Origin: an uncultured Coriobacteriaceae bacterium
GTDB lineage: Bacteria > Actinomycetota > Coriobacteriia > Coriobacteriales > Atopobiaceae
Reading direction: 5' to 3'
Assembly: GCA_902772085.1 (NCBI GenBank)
Contig: CACXZL010000012.1
Location: 1 to 15,343 of the forward strand
Length of the DNA: 15,343 nucleotides
Below, piece after piece: positions 1 through 7,496 of the stretch (the first letter of the stretch is position 1; every line of letters starts with the position of its first letter). The position numbers were made by a program, and so were the translations under genes. A model generated the notes under the pieces. The model was not told the origin of the DNA. It was given only the letters and a program-made list of their open reading frames with translations, and searched no databases.

Positions 1-351
1 ATCGGGATACACGTCGAGCACGTTTGTCCCTGCGGGCGCCTTGCTTGCTGTGGAAGATATCACTGTCCCGTCTTCGCTAAAGAGTGCGGTCCCAGGCGCC
101 TCGCCTTCCCAAAACACACGGATGGCGTTCTCCAAATCCCTTGAGGTGACGTTTCTGGTCAAAGGCTTGTTGTGCTCGAGCTCGCGCAGCTGCGACAGAA
201 GCTCCGATGCATACAAATCCGACAAGTTCTCGGCGTATTGAGTGGCATAGTCCACGCTCGTGTGAATGACAATAAGGGTAATGGCTACAAAAGCAGCCAT
301 GATGGTAAGTGATACCGCAGCAACGATGCCGCCTGAACGCTTATAGTCCAT
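1..351 (-). CDS. Membrane sensor-like protein, N-terminal part (runs off the window)
   Basis: An open frame of 117 codons begins with ATG at 351 and stays open to base 1. The start is supported by a G-rich ribosome site (GGGGGATGA) just upstream. The product begins MDYKRSGGIVAAV, has one hydrophobic segment at about residues 8-30, and then a hydrophilic stretch that should lie outside the membrane (after 'HTSVDYATQYAENLSDLYAS'). The part ending in 'ALFSEDGTVISS' resembles the early extracytoplasmic portion of sensor kinases, diguanylate cyclases or chemoreceptors, where an anchor is followed by a Cache/PAS-like sensor. The output domain lies outside the window, so the class cannot be named. 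It is transcribed away from the Dcd-like gene, with 292 bases between the two starts. Confidence 0.7.
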   Translation of the reverse strand, partial: MDYKRSGGIVAAVSLTIMAAFVAITLIVIHTSVDYATQYAENLSDLYASELLSQLRELEHNKPLTRNVTSRDLENAIRVFWEGEAPGTALFSEDGTVISSTASKAPAGTNVLDVYPD

Positions 352-643
352 TCATCCCCCTGTCCCAGAGATTTGAGCGTAACACAAAGAGCATCGTTTG
401 CACGCTCCCCGCAGGCGGCTCGTCCAAGAACGGTCTAAAGCACGCGGTCAGAGCTATTCTAGGCCACTGCGACGGGAATGCATTCTTGTCTCTCCTCACG
501 TGTAGAATGGCTCACAACAGATACCAGAAGCCAGGCAGCAACTTCTCAACGCTCAATTGAGAATTCGCATCATCCGCAATTCGGCATGCATGAACCGGCT
601 CATAAGGTGTTATTCTCCTAGAAACGAAAGGGAGGCATTTCGC
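352..643. promoter_or_regulatory. Divergent intergenic region with a small inverted repeat
   Basis: No convincing gene is seen in these 292 bases between two divergent genes; short frames here lack ribosome sites. It should hold both promoters, but I see no strong -35/-10 pair. TTCTCAA (543-549) and TTGAGAA (557-563) form a 7-bp inverted repeat with a 7-nt loop, a possible operator for the Dcd-like gene. A ribosome site AAGGGAGG at about 628-634 precedes the ATG at 644. Confidence 0.35.
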
Positions 644-1417
644 ATGTTGGCCGACAAAGATCTTCAACAACTCATTCTCAGCAATGTATTGACAGAAGCC
701 GACCCGCAGAGAGTCGGTCCGGTTTCTTATGACCTTCGAAACTATAGTTTTTACAGCGATGGAGAAGAACGTAAGTCCGTCGTGCTTGGTCCCGGTGAAT
801 CGGTTTTCGTTGGAAGTGTGGAGGGCATATCGCTCCCCAAAGATATGACTGCGGAAGTGCGACTCAAAAACTCTCGAATCCGACAAGGTCTCGCACTTGC
901 AGCGCCCCTGTATTTTCCCGGACATACCACACGCGTGTTTTTTCGCGTGACCAACATAACCGCAGACGAAATAGCATTAGAGACCGGGCACGACATCGCA
1001 CAGATCATGTTTAATCGCTTAGATAGACCTGCAGACGTAGAGTATTCAGGTACGTTCGACAACGAGTTCGACTTCATCGGCCTAGGAACATACAGAGATG
1101 TATACGGTTCCGAGACACGCAAAATCAAACGTGAGTCAGAAAATCTTGCAAGCATGGAGCAACGGATTTACGGGAACGTCATTGCGATTATGGGCGTTTT
1201 CATCGCCATATTCTCCTTGGCAAACTTAGACCTCTCCTGGCTGGCAGCGCAAGTCAGCGTGTCCAATCTCATCGTACTCAACCTTTCGATCGTCGGTGGT
1301 ATGGCAGCGCTCGTTGGTCTTATTGCGGCTCTTCTTGGTACCAGAGGGCATAGGGCAGTCCCGTGGATCCTTGCAAGCGTATCGTTTGCAACCGCGATTG
1401 TGCTCTCGCTCATCTAG
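644..1417 (+). CDS. Membrane-anchored dCTP deaminase/dUTPase-fold protein
   Basis: The product is 257 aa. I chose ATG at 644 because AAGGGAGG sits about 9 nt upstream and the product then begins like Dcd (MLADKDLQQLI). Residues 1-150 follow the Dcd layout: 'VGPVSYDLR' (about 24-32), 'LGPGESVFV' (48-56), 'RLKNSRIRQGL' (73-83) matching the RSSLARLG substrate loop, and 'GHDIAQIMFNRL' (115-126) matching the terminal strand. Where E. coli Dcd has the catalytic Glu138 (IVLEF), this protein reads 'VFFRV', with Arg101 at the aligned place. Deaminase activity is therefore doubtful. A charged, probably helical linker (about 155-175) leads to three membrane segments (about 176-195, 209-232, 238-257). 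Canonical Dcd is soluble and about 190 aa. Codon use is less GC-rich than in most neighbours, which may indicate transfer. The fold is fairly sure; a role as nucleotide sensor or effector is inference. Confidence 0.75.
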   Translation: MLADKDLQQLILSNVLTEADPQRVGPVSYDLRNYSFYSDGEERKSVVLGPGESVFVGSVEGISLPKDMTAEVRLKNSRIRQGLALAAPLYFPGHTTRVFFRVTNITADEIALETGHDIAQIMFNRLDRPADVEYSGTFDNEFDFIGLGTYRDVYGSETRKIKRESENLASMEQRIYGNVIAIMGVFIAIFSLANLDLSWLAAQVSVSNLIVLNLSIVGGMAALVGLIAALLGTRGHRAVPWILASVSFATAIVLSLI

Positions 1418-1430
1418 GACCCGAAGGACA

Positions 1431-1898
1431 CTACTCCTTGGACGTCAAGGCGCGCTTGAACCACTTGTCATCAGGGAGCAGGACCCAGATGAGCGGCTTC
1501 CCGTCCGATTCCAAGCCCATCACCACTACCTGCACCATGACCGTAGCATGCATCTCGGCGAGTCGGAGCAGCGCCAAACTATGCGTGTTTGAATCGCAAA
1601 TAAGCCCTATGGGTTTATCCTTGAGCGAAATCATGGCAATGCCTCGCTCAACGTCACCCGTATAGCTGCTGGTCAGCGTGGCATCGCCCGGCACGAAGAG
1701 CGCTTCGAACGTCTGGCCATACTTGAAGGGCCGCAAGTGCGTGTCGTCACATACGCACACGCCCAGATGGCCCTTGCCCTGAGGCACGTGAAGCACCCCC
1801 TTGATCGACTTGCCTCGAGCGCTCTTGATGAACGACACGGACAATACGAAGAGCCCTACGCACACAAGCACGATGAACACGATTCTCGCCACAAGCAT
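1431..1898 (-). CDS. Small membrane-anchored protein, possibly HIRAN-like
   Basis: The product is 155 aa from the ATG at 1898, or 166 aa from an upstream in-frame ATG at 1931. I prefer 1898 because the hydrophobic anchor (ARIVFIVLVCVGLFVLSVSF) begins at once and a GGGG stretch lies just ahead; the 1931 start has no visible ribosome site. After the anchor, a soluble domain of about 110 residues includes 'GVCVCDDTHLRPFKYGQ', 'RGIAMISLKDKPIGLICDSN' and 'VMVQVVVMGL'. The order (value-bearing strand, 'IG' turn, small helical segment, strand) recalls a HIRAN domain, but the match is weak. It lies 72 bases after the YejK-type gene on the same strand, so co-transcription is likely. Its stop is 13 bases from that of the convergent Dcd-like gene. 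Function unknown. Confidence 0.6.
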   Translation of the reverse strand: MLVARIVFIVLVCVGLFVLSVSFIKSARGKSIKGVLHVPQGKGHLGVCVCDDTHLRPFKYGQTFEALFVPGDATLTSSYTGDVERGIAMISLKDKPIGLICDSNTHSLALLRLAEMHATVMVQVVVMGLESDGKPLIWVLLPDDKWFKRALTSKE

Positions 1899-1970
1899 CT
1901 TTGCCCCAATCCACCCGTTAATCCAGAGCATATGAAGTATACACGTGAGTGCCCACGAAAGCTGATATCC

Positions 1971-3032
1971 CTAACGATTCTCGATGCTGCGTACCTTGCG
2001 AATGGTGATGGTCATGGACCCGTCCTGCTCGTAGTCGAACGACAGGTAGTCAGGATTTGTGCTCATCTCGCTGGGAAACGTGATGTCCACGCCCGTGTCC
2101 GTGCGAATCTTGTGGTTCTTTGCAAGCCGTCGGGCTGAGGCCGGCTTCACCACCACCTCTTCTGGCAGCTCCCTGTCGCGTACCAGCTCCTCGTAGCGCT
2201 CGGCCAAGCGCGGCTCCTCCTCAAAGACTTGCTGGCCTATGGCGGCCGGCTCCATGCGCTCCTCGATGTTTGCCGCATGGGTCATGGCGGCCTTGGCTTG
2301 CGAGACCGCCTGCACCACGCTCACGTTGCCCGCCTCTGCCACCTCGGTCACGATCTCCTGCACCGTTTCCATGACCTCACGGCAGGAGGGCTCGCGCGAG
2401 CACTTCAGCAGCAGGTTCTGCATAATCCACACCTCGGCCTCGGCCACCGTGCGCAGCTTGTCGCTATAGTCGAGGGCCAGCGTCTTGCAGTCCACCAGCA
2501 CGTAGGTGTTTACCCTCGACGACGGATTGGGCAGCGTGGCGTCATGACGCACGATCTCGTTGAACGCGCCACCGGAAGGATGCTCTATGCTGTGCATGAA
2601 CGTCTGGCTACGCGGTAACAAGATCACAGCAAACCGTCGGGTGGTCTCGCCGCTATACGACTTCTCGATCTCCTCCTCCGTCGCGTCGCCTTTGGGTGCC
2701 TCCGCAGACTCCTCAAAGTCGGCCACGAGCAGGTCTGCCTGCACGAGGTCGTCGCATTTGCGCAACGTCTCCCAGAAGAACTGCGCGATCTGCTTCGAGA
2801 GGTCGATGAAGTGGGTCTGATGTCCAAGGTAGAGGCTCAGCTCTTCCGCGAAGCCGCTGTTTTCCGCAAACTCGCCATGCATGTTTTGGTCGCTTCCCAC
2901 GCACCGTCGCAGATGCCGACGCACGTAGGACTTTACGAGCTTCTCGTCCATATCGAGCTCGTGCTCCGAGAGCATGCAATTTCCCGTATCGAAGTCAAAT
3001 GCGTGCAGAATGGCATGACTGATGGTAAGCAT
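1971..3032 (-). CDS. 37-kDa nucleoid-associated protein (YejK/NdpA family)
   Basis: The product is 353 aa, near the family's usual length (E. coli YejK is 335 aa). I chose ATG at 3032 because AAGGGG lies about 10 nt upstream; an in-frame GTG at 3044 overlaps that ribosome site. The N-terminus 'ISHAILHAFDFDTG' followed by 'LSEHELDMDEKLVKSYVRRH' is the family signature, in which an early His/Asp-containing strand leads to a helix. The middle has 'RRFAVILLPRSQTFMHSI' and a helical acidic segment at about 230-285. A basic stretch near the C-terminus (about 300-315, 'RRLAKNHKIRTDTGVDITF') could contact DNA. Relatives co-purify with the nucleoid, but their cellular job is poorly defined. It sits 28 bases after the transglutaminase-like gene, suggesting one transcript. 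Confidence 0.85.
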   Translation of the reverse strand: MLTISHAILHAFDFDTGNCMLSEHELDMDEKLVKSYVRRHLRRCVGSDQNMHGEFAENSGFAEELSLYLGHQTHFIDLSKQIAQFFWETLRKCDDLVQADLLVADFEESAEAPKGDATEEEIEKSYSGETTRRFAVILLPRSQTFMHSIEHPSGGAFNEIVRHDATLPNPSSRVNTYVLVDCKTLALDYSDKLRTVAEAEVWIMQNLLLKCSREPSCREVMETVQEIVTEVAEAGNVSVVQAVSQAKAAMTHAANIEERMEPAAIGQQVFEEEPRLAERYEELVRDRELPEEVVVKPASARRLAKNHKIRTDTGVDITFPSEMSTNPDYLSFDYEQDGSMTITIRKVRSIENR

Positions 3033-3060
3033 GGCACACAACACCCCTTAATTTGGTAGA

Positions 3061-4302
3061 TCACACAAACAGCTTTAATATGAAGAGCGAGTCGGAGTAC
3101 TGGTACTGGTACGTATTGTCTCGACTGCCTGACTCGGCAAAGAAGGTGCGCAAGTCGTCCATCAGGAAATCGTTTGCAAAGAGCGCGTCGCGCGCCTGCG
3201 CGTACGCAGCTTCATTTGAGAACTTGAACGACACCGTATTGAGACCCTCGCCTATCTGCCTCCAGAAGCCCTGGCTCAACGCAGAGACGTCATAGGCGTC
3301 GTAGAGAAAACCCTCACGCGCATAGTAACTGCAGGCGGTCGAAGTGCATGCGGGCCACAGGCTCTCATCTGCAAACGCATGGTCGTCGCGCAGAATCTCT
3401 TCTGTGGTAAGCCCCAGATAGTCATAGGTGGCGCCCACCGCACGCTCCACATCCAAGCCAGGATAGGTGGGGTCGCCCCATGTCACGTCCACATAGGTGT
3501 AGTCCTCCCCCATGCGTACGAGATTCCATGCGTGGTCTTCGCCTGAGGACGGTATCTCGCCTTCCACAAACGAACAATACACTCCCGCACGCTGCAGCAG
3601 ATACTGGAACGCTCGGGAATATCCCGCACAGACCGACGCATGATAGAGAAACACGCTCTGGATGTTTTGGTTCTGGCTCGCGTTCGCATCGTAGTCCGTC
3701 GTGTTTATCACAAACTCATAGGCAGCCTTTGCAATGCCGTAGTCGTCCACGCCCGTCGGAAGCGAAGAGATGAACTCGTCTGCGACCTCTTCGATGCGCG
3801 CGCGCACATCCTCCACCTGATCTGCCGGAATCGAAAAGCCCGGCGAAATGGTCATCGTACTCCCCAACTCGAAATACGTGAAGCTCGTGGAACCATCCAC
3901 CCAGAAAAGCTCGGGGTGATCGGTGAGCACGGCATGATAGGTAGGCTCCACGTCTTCCTTCTGCGCCCCGTACACCACGAATGTCTCTTGCACAGATCGG
4001 ACGCCGTCCAAAATCTGCTGATAGATCAGCTTCTGGTCGTCCGTCAACGCCTGAAAAGCCCTGCCGTCTTCTTCAATGCTTCTGACGTCTGTCACCGCGC
4101 TTTCAGGGTCGTCGTTCAGGATCTTGTTTACATACGCCGCAGGAAGCAAACGGTCAAACGGGACGCCTAAGTTTGCCATGAAAAGCCGCACGGAAGGGCT
4201 TATCAGAAAAGCCGTGATGCACAGGGCAAGCAAGAAGACCACGACGGTGAGCAAGCCCAGCAACGACTGCAAGCAGCCCCTTCCGGCCTTTTGTGAATTC
4301 AT
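3061..4302 (-). CDS. Membrane-anchored transglutaminase-like protein
   Basis: The product is 413 aa from the ATG at 4302, which has AAAGGAC about 8 nt upstream. An earlier in-frame ATG at 4323 directly abuts a GGAGGT, leaving no spacing. A single hydrophobic segment (about residues 11-34) should anchor the protein with its bulk outside the cytoplasm. Residues 180-280 form a transglutaminase/papain-like core. The triad is visible in the usual order: Cys225 in 'SVCAGYSRAFQYLL', His257 in 'EDHAWNLV' and Asp272 in 'YVDVTWGDP'. Such domains act as surface cysteine proteases or cross-linking enzymes; the substrate is unknown. The C-terminal 130 residues have no recognisable domain. It is first in the likely operon with the YejK-type and small membrane protein genes. 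Confidence 0.85.
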   Translation of the reverse strand: MNSQKAGRGCLQSLLGLLTVVVFLLALCITAFLISPSVRLFMANLGVPFDRLLPAAYVNKILNDDPESAVTDVRSIEEDGRAFQALTDDQKLIYQQILDGVRSVQETFVVYGAQKEDVEPTYHAVLTDHPELFWVDGSTSFTYFELGSTMTISPGFSIPADQVEDVRARIEEVADEFISSLPTGVDDYGIAKAAYEFVINTTDYDANASQNQNIQSVFLYHASVCAGYSRAFQYLLQRAGVYCSFVEGEIPSSGEDHAWNLVRMGEDYTYVDVTWGDPTYPGLDVERAVGATYDYLGLTTEEILRDDHAFADESLWPACTSTACSYYAREGFLYDAYDVSALSQGFWRQIGEGLNTVSFKFSNEAAYAQARDALFANDFLMDDLRTFFAESGSRDNTYQYQYSDSLFILKLFV

Positions 4303-4374
4303 GCAATAATGTCCTTTCAACATACCTCCGCGCGGCATCGTTGCAAGGGAAAGGTTTTCAGAGAGCTGTGTACC

Positions 4375-4839
4375 TTAAACCTCGGGGCCGTCCTCAAACC
4401 AGACTAAAGAGCCTTTCCCCGCATCATCGATCTCGATGCATGCCGCCGCACCGGTAGAGAATCCCATGTACGAGCCCGTGAGCATGGCGCAGGCATCCTC
4501 CATGAAGGGTATGTGCCCTACCACCACGACCAGGTCCGCATCGGATATGGCAAGCTCATCCATGAAGGACTGGTAGTCCTGATCGTATAGGTAGTCAAAC
4601 TCGCGCACGAGCCGAATGCCCAGGGTCTTGTTTGCAATCTCTGCGGTCTGAAGGGCACGCTTTGCGGTGCTCACCCAGAGCTCGCTTGAACTGGTGGGCA
4701 TCACGTGCGCAAACGTCTTCGGGAAGGCCGTCTCGAGCGCCGCCGCCCCGCGCTTCGTGAGCTCGCGATCGAAATCCGTCTGTCCGTATTTCTTGCCTTT
4801 GGCCTGGCCATGCCGTACCAATACCACCGTGCGCACCAT
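4375..4839 (-). CDS. sixA: SixA-type phosphohistidine phosphatase
   Basis: The product is 154 aa, the usual size of SixA. ATG at 4839 has AGGAG 7 nt upstream; the frame's extension to 4902 has no ribosome site. The histidine-phosphatase signature 'VLVRHGQAKG' (about 6-15) carries the nucleophile His10. 'STAKRALQTAEI' (57-68) gives the phosphate-binding Arg61, and 'VVVGHIPFMEDAC' (105-117) gives the second catalytic His109. SixA enzymes dephosphorylate phosphohistidine on signalling or PTS proteins, and some relatives act on small phosphoesters. It follows pyrE on the same strand after 116 bases that include a possible promoter, so it may have its own transcript. Confidence 0.85.
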   Translation of the reverse strand: MVRTVVLVRHGQAKGKKYGQTDFDRELTKRGAAALETAFPKTFAHVMPTSSSELWVSTAKRALQTAEIANKTLGIRLVREFDYLYDQDYQSFMDELAISDADLVVVVGHIPFMEDACAMLTGSYMGFSTGAAACIEIDDAGKGSLVWFEDGPEV

Positions 4840-4860
4840 GCGAACTCCTCTCACACAATC

Positions 4861-4900
4861 ATTATCTAGGCTCGTACAGGGACATGCCACCCTCACGAGC
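4861..4900 (-). promoter_or_regulatory. Possible sixA promoter -10 and inverted repeat
   Basis: On the minus strand TAGATAAT contains a good -10 box, GATAAT (4866-4861), about 20 bases before the sixA start codon. Just upstream lies GCTCGT (4870-4875) paired with ACGAGC (4895-4900), enclosing a GGG/CCC pair. This could be an operator over the -35 region or the hairpin ending the pyrE transcript, although no T-run follows. No good -35 box is seen. Confidence 0.3.
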
Positions 4901-4955
4901 ACGTCGCCTGGACTGCTCGGAAGGGCGGCACGCCATATGACGGGTCAAGAAACGC

Positions 4956-5600
4956 TTACTCGGCCTTTGCCATCCAGCTTTCGTCGGACGGGTTGTCGCG
5001 GAAGCGGAGCAGGCGATCCTTGTCTTGGGGCTCGATGTAGCCCTCTTCCACGGCCACCTCCACCAGCGTGTCCAAGTCGCATAGGCTGGTGTTTTCCACG
5101 TTGTCGGCCGCCAGACGATCGAGTCCGCGCTGCATGCCGTAGGTGAAGATGCTCACGATGCCAAGCACGTCGGCACCAACCTCGCGCAGCGGGTCTACGC
5201 ACTCCAACACCGAGCCGCCCGTGGAGATGAGGTCCTCTATCACCACGACCTTGGTGCCTGGTTCGCAGCGTCCCTCGATTTGGTTTTGACGGCCATGGTC
5301 CTTTGCGGAACCACGCACGTAGCCCATGGGGATGCCAAGGCGGTCGGCGGCAATCGCAGCGTGCGCAATGCCAGCCGTCGAAGTGCCCATGAGCATCTCA
5401 ACGTCGGGATAGAGCTCCTTTGCCTTCTCGGCAAGGGCCTCGTCGATGAGCGTACGCACCTCAGGGTAGCTCAGCGTGAGGCGATTGTCGCAATAGATCG
5501 GGCTCTTGATGCCGCTGGCCCAGGTAAAGGGCTCGTTGGGACGCAGGAATACCGCGCGAATCGAGAGCAGGGCCTTTGCGACGTCCTTCTTTGTAGCCAT
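4956..5600 (-). CDS. pyrE: Orotate phosphoribosyltransferase
   Basis: The product is 214 aa. ATG at 5600 has AAGGAGG 5 nt upstream, which rules out the longer frame from 5642. The enzyme joins orotate and PRPP to give orotidine 5'-phosphate in de novo pyrimidine synthesis. The PRPP-binding motif is 'VVVIEDLISTGGS' (about 118-130). The flexible catalytic loop is 'YVRGSAKDHGRQNQIEG' (94-110), with the expected Lys and His. The orotate region is 'FTWASGIKSPIYCDNR' (25-40). It lies 77 bases after the amylase gene on the same strand and before sixA, away from other pyr genes. Confidence 0.95.
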   Translation of the reverse strand: MATKKDVAKALLSIRAVFLRPNEPFTWASGIKSPIYCDNRLTLSYPEVRTLIDEALAEKAKELYPDVEMLMGTSTAGIAHAAIAADRLGIPMGYVRGSAKDHGRQNQIEGRCEPGTKVVVIEDLISTGGSVLECVDPLREVGADVLGIVSIFTYGMQRGLDRLAADNVENTSLCDLDTLVEVAVEEGYIEPQDKDRLLRFRDNPSDESWMAKAE

Positions 5601-5621
5601 TGATGCCTCCTTTTTTCGGTT

Positions 5622-5677
5622 GCGCGTCATGAGCTTACGCACTCGACGCGCATTCCGCCACCTTGCAGCTTACGCAG
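5622..5677 (-). promoter_or_regulatory. pyrE leader: inverted repeat and 10-bp direct repeats
   Basis: Between the amylase stop and pyrE, GCGCGTC (5622-5628) and GACGCGC (5645-5651) form a perfect 7-bp inverted repeat. A 10-base sequence AGCTTACGCA occurs twice (5632-5641 and 5667-5676), 35 bases apart; its first copy lies within the loop. These could be a regulatory hairpin or protein sites upstream of pyrE. No T-run follows, so a terminator or attenuator is not shown. Confidence 0.3.
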
Positions 5678-7183
5678 TTATATAAGTATGGGTATGTTGT
5701 TTAGCGAGCGAGCCGCCTTTGTGCGCAGAAACACGGAAAGCATGGTGTTTCCAATCACAAACTTAGCACGGCCATTCTCGTCCACCTTCACAGGGCCACG
5801 ACCCTCTCCAAGCACGCAAATCCACTTCTCCCCCGCATGCTTCCTGCCCATCTTGATGGTCTTCTCTACCGGCTTCTCGCTACCGTCACGACTCGAGAGG
5901 ATTACCACGCACCCGCTGTTCTCGTGCGCGTCATCTCCCGAGCGTCGCCATGCGACCAAGTCGGGATCGTCAAACATATCGGTCTGCTTGCCAAAGGCGA
6001 AGCGTCTGCGTATCTCCAGCAGAAGCGGCAGCTCCGCCACGGCAGGAATCTTGTCGTTTGGCAAACCGTAGAGATCCGCAAAGAAAACACACGGATAACC
6101 CGACTCGCGCAGCAGAATAAGCGAGTATGCCACCGGCTTAAACCACGCGGCCACCGTCGACTCGAGTGACTGATTTGGTTGTGTGTCGTGATTGTCTACG
6201 AACGTCACCGTATGCACCGGGTCCGCCTCGACAAGCGTACCTTGCAGGATGTGCTGGAAGTCTATGCGCGCGCCATCATATGAGGCGTGGAAGAACTTGA
6301 AGTGTAGCGGCACGTCAAACAGGCTCATGGCCTTCTCGTCGCCCAGATAGTGCATGAGCGTACCGACGTCTCCCAACCAGTACTCCCCCACGCAGAAAAG
6401 CTCGCGGCCGAGCGACCTGCGTATGTCATTGAGCCAGCGCAGGTAGAATTTGCGGCTCATGTGCTTGATGGCGTCAAGTCGTACACCGTCCACGCCGGTC
6501 TCGTTTATGTACCACGTACCCCAGCGTACGAGCTGCTGATACACCTGCGCGTTGTCCAAGTCGAGGTCGGCGCCCATGAGATAGTCGAAGTTGCCGTTCT
6601 CGTGGTCCACGTCTTCGTCCCAATGCTTGCCCTCGAGCAGGAAAATGCCTTCGCGCTCGCGGGAGACGTCGTAGTCGACGGCATCGAAGTGGTGGTAATC
6701 CCAAGTGAAGTCATCCAAAGCTCCCGCGCGACCGGGGAACGTATAGCGGGTCCACGCCGTGATGGGACGCGGCCTGTGAAGCGCGTAGTTGCGGTTGTCG
6801 CGCGCCACCTCGGTGGCCATCACGCGTTGCGTTCCGTCGGCACCGAGCTTGTGGTTGAGCACGACGTCGGCCAGGACGTTGATGCCTTCCCTATGCAGGG
6901 CATCGATGGCGTTCTGATAATCCTCGCGTGTACCGTACTTGGTGCTTACCGCACCTCGCTGATCAAACTCTCCCAAATCCCACAGGTCATACACGCCGTA
7001 GCCCACATCTTGCATGCCCTGCGTACCCTTATAGGCAGGCGGCATCCATACAGACGTAAACCCCTCGTCAGCCAGACGCGGAGCCAGACGTGCAAGTCTG
7101 CGCCAGTGCTGCCCATCGGGTGGAAGGTTCCAAGAAAACCCCTGCAGCATCGTGCCGTTTAGCTGAACTCCAAAATCCGCCAT
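5678..7183 (-). CDS. Cytoplasmic alpha-amylase, glycoside hydrolase family 13
   Basis: The product is 501 aa, the usual length for the GH13 cytoplasmic or liquefying alpha-amylase subgroup (AmyA-like). I chose ATG at 7183 because GGAGG lies 8 nt upstream; an in-frame GTG at 7192 overlaps that site. The four conserved GH13 regions are present: 'DVVLNH' (106-111), 'GVDGVRLDAIKH' with the nucleophile Asp237, 'FCVGEYW' with the acid/base Glu267, and 'FVDNHDTQ' with Asp333. There is no signal peptide, so it should hydrolyse internal alpha-1,4-glucan such as glycogen or imported maltodextrin. A short beta domain ends the protein ('MLSVFLRTKA'). It is divergent from serC and upstream of pyrE, with no other glycogen genes in the window. 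Confidence 0.95.
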   Translation of the reverse strand: MADFGVQLNGTMLQGFSWNLPPDGQHWRRLARLAPRLADEGFTSVWMPPAYKGTQGMQDVGYGVYDLWDLGEFDQRGAVSTKYGTREDYQNAIDALHREGINVLADVVLNHKLGADGTQRVMATEVARDNRNYALHRPRPITAWTRYTFPGRAGALDDFTWDYHHFDAVDYDVSREREGIFLLEGKHWDEDVDHENGNFDYLMGADLDLDNAQVYQQLVRWGTWYINETGVDGVRLDAIKHMSRKFYLRWLNDIRRSLGRELFCVGEYWLGDVGTLMHYLGDEKAMSLFDVPLHFKFFHASYDGARIDFQHILQGTLVEADPVHTVTFVDNHDTQPNQSLESTVAAWFKPVAYSLILLRESGYPCVFFADLYGLPNDKIPAVAELPLLLEIRRRFAFGKQTDMFDDPDLVAWRRSGDDAHENSGCVVILSSRDGSEKPVEKTIKMGRKHAGEKWICVLGEGRGPVKVDENGRAKFVIGNTMLSVFLRTKAARSLNNIPILI

Positions 7184-7496
7184 GGCGGTCACCTCCTCGC
7201 GCGCCCGTCATGAATTAACGTTTCCCTGTACATTTTAGACGAGCACAGCGCGATGCGTGAGCTTAGCACAAAGATTAGGTGTCAAATGGGACCAAACCCC
7301 TTTCGACACAATAACCCTGAACACATGCCAATCGCGGAAAGGTTCTTGCGCCGTATCCATCCCCTACATTATATGAGAACAAAGTAAATTCGTGTTGCAC
7401 ATACGGCACAGTCGGCCACAGTCGGCTATGCTGTACTGCGCGTGTCACGCCACATACCGCGGCGCGACAAGGAACCACGAGAAAGGCAAGAACCAC
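7184..7496. promoter_or_regulatory. Divergent amylase/serC control region
   Basis: These 313 bases hold no supportable gene. For serC (+), TTGCGC (7346-7351) and TTATAT (7369-7374) are 17 bases apart and make a fair sigma-70-type promoter with a leader of about 115 nt. For the amylase gene (-), TAAAAT (7237-7232) could be a -10 box, but its -35 is poor. GTGTC (7279-7283) and GACAC (7305-7309) bound an imperfect palindrome containing GGG and CCC, possibly an operator between the two promoters. A short direct repeat CACAGTCGG occurs twice near 7406-7425 in the serC leader. Confidence 0.35.

Noticed and set aside
6350..7162. Plus-strand frame of 270 codons opposite the amylase gene
   Set aside because: It is the antisense of the conserved GH13 catalytic domain with no motif of its own.
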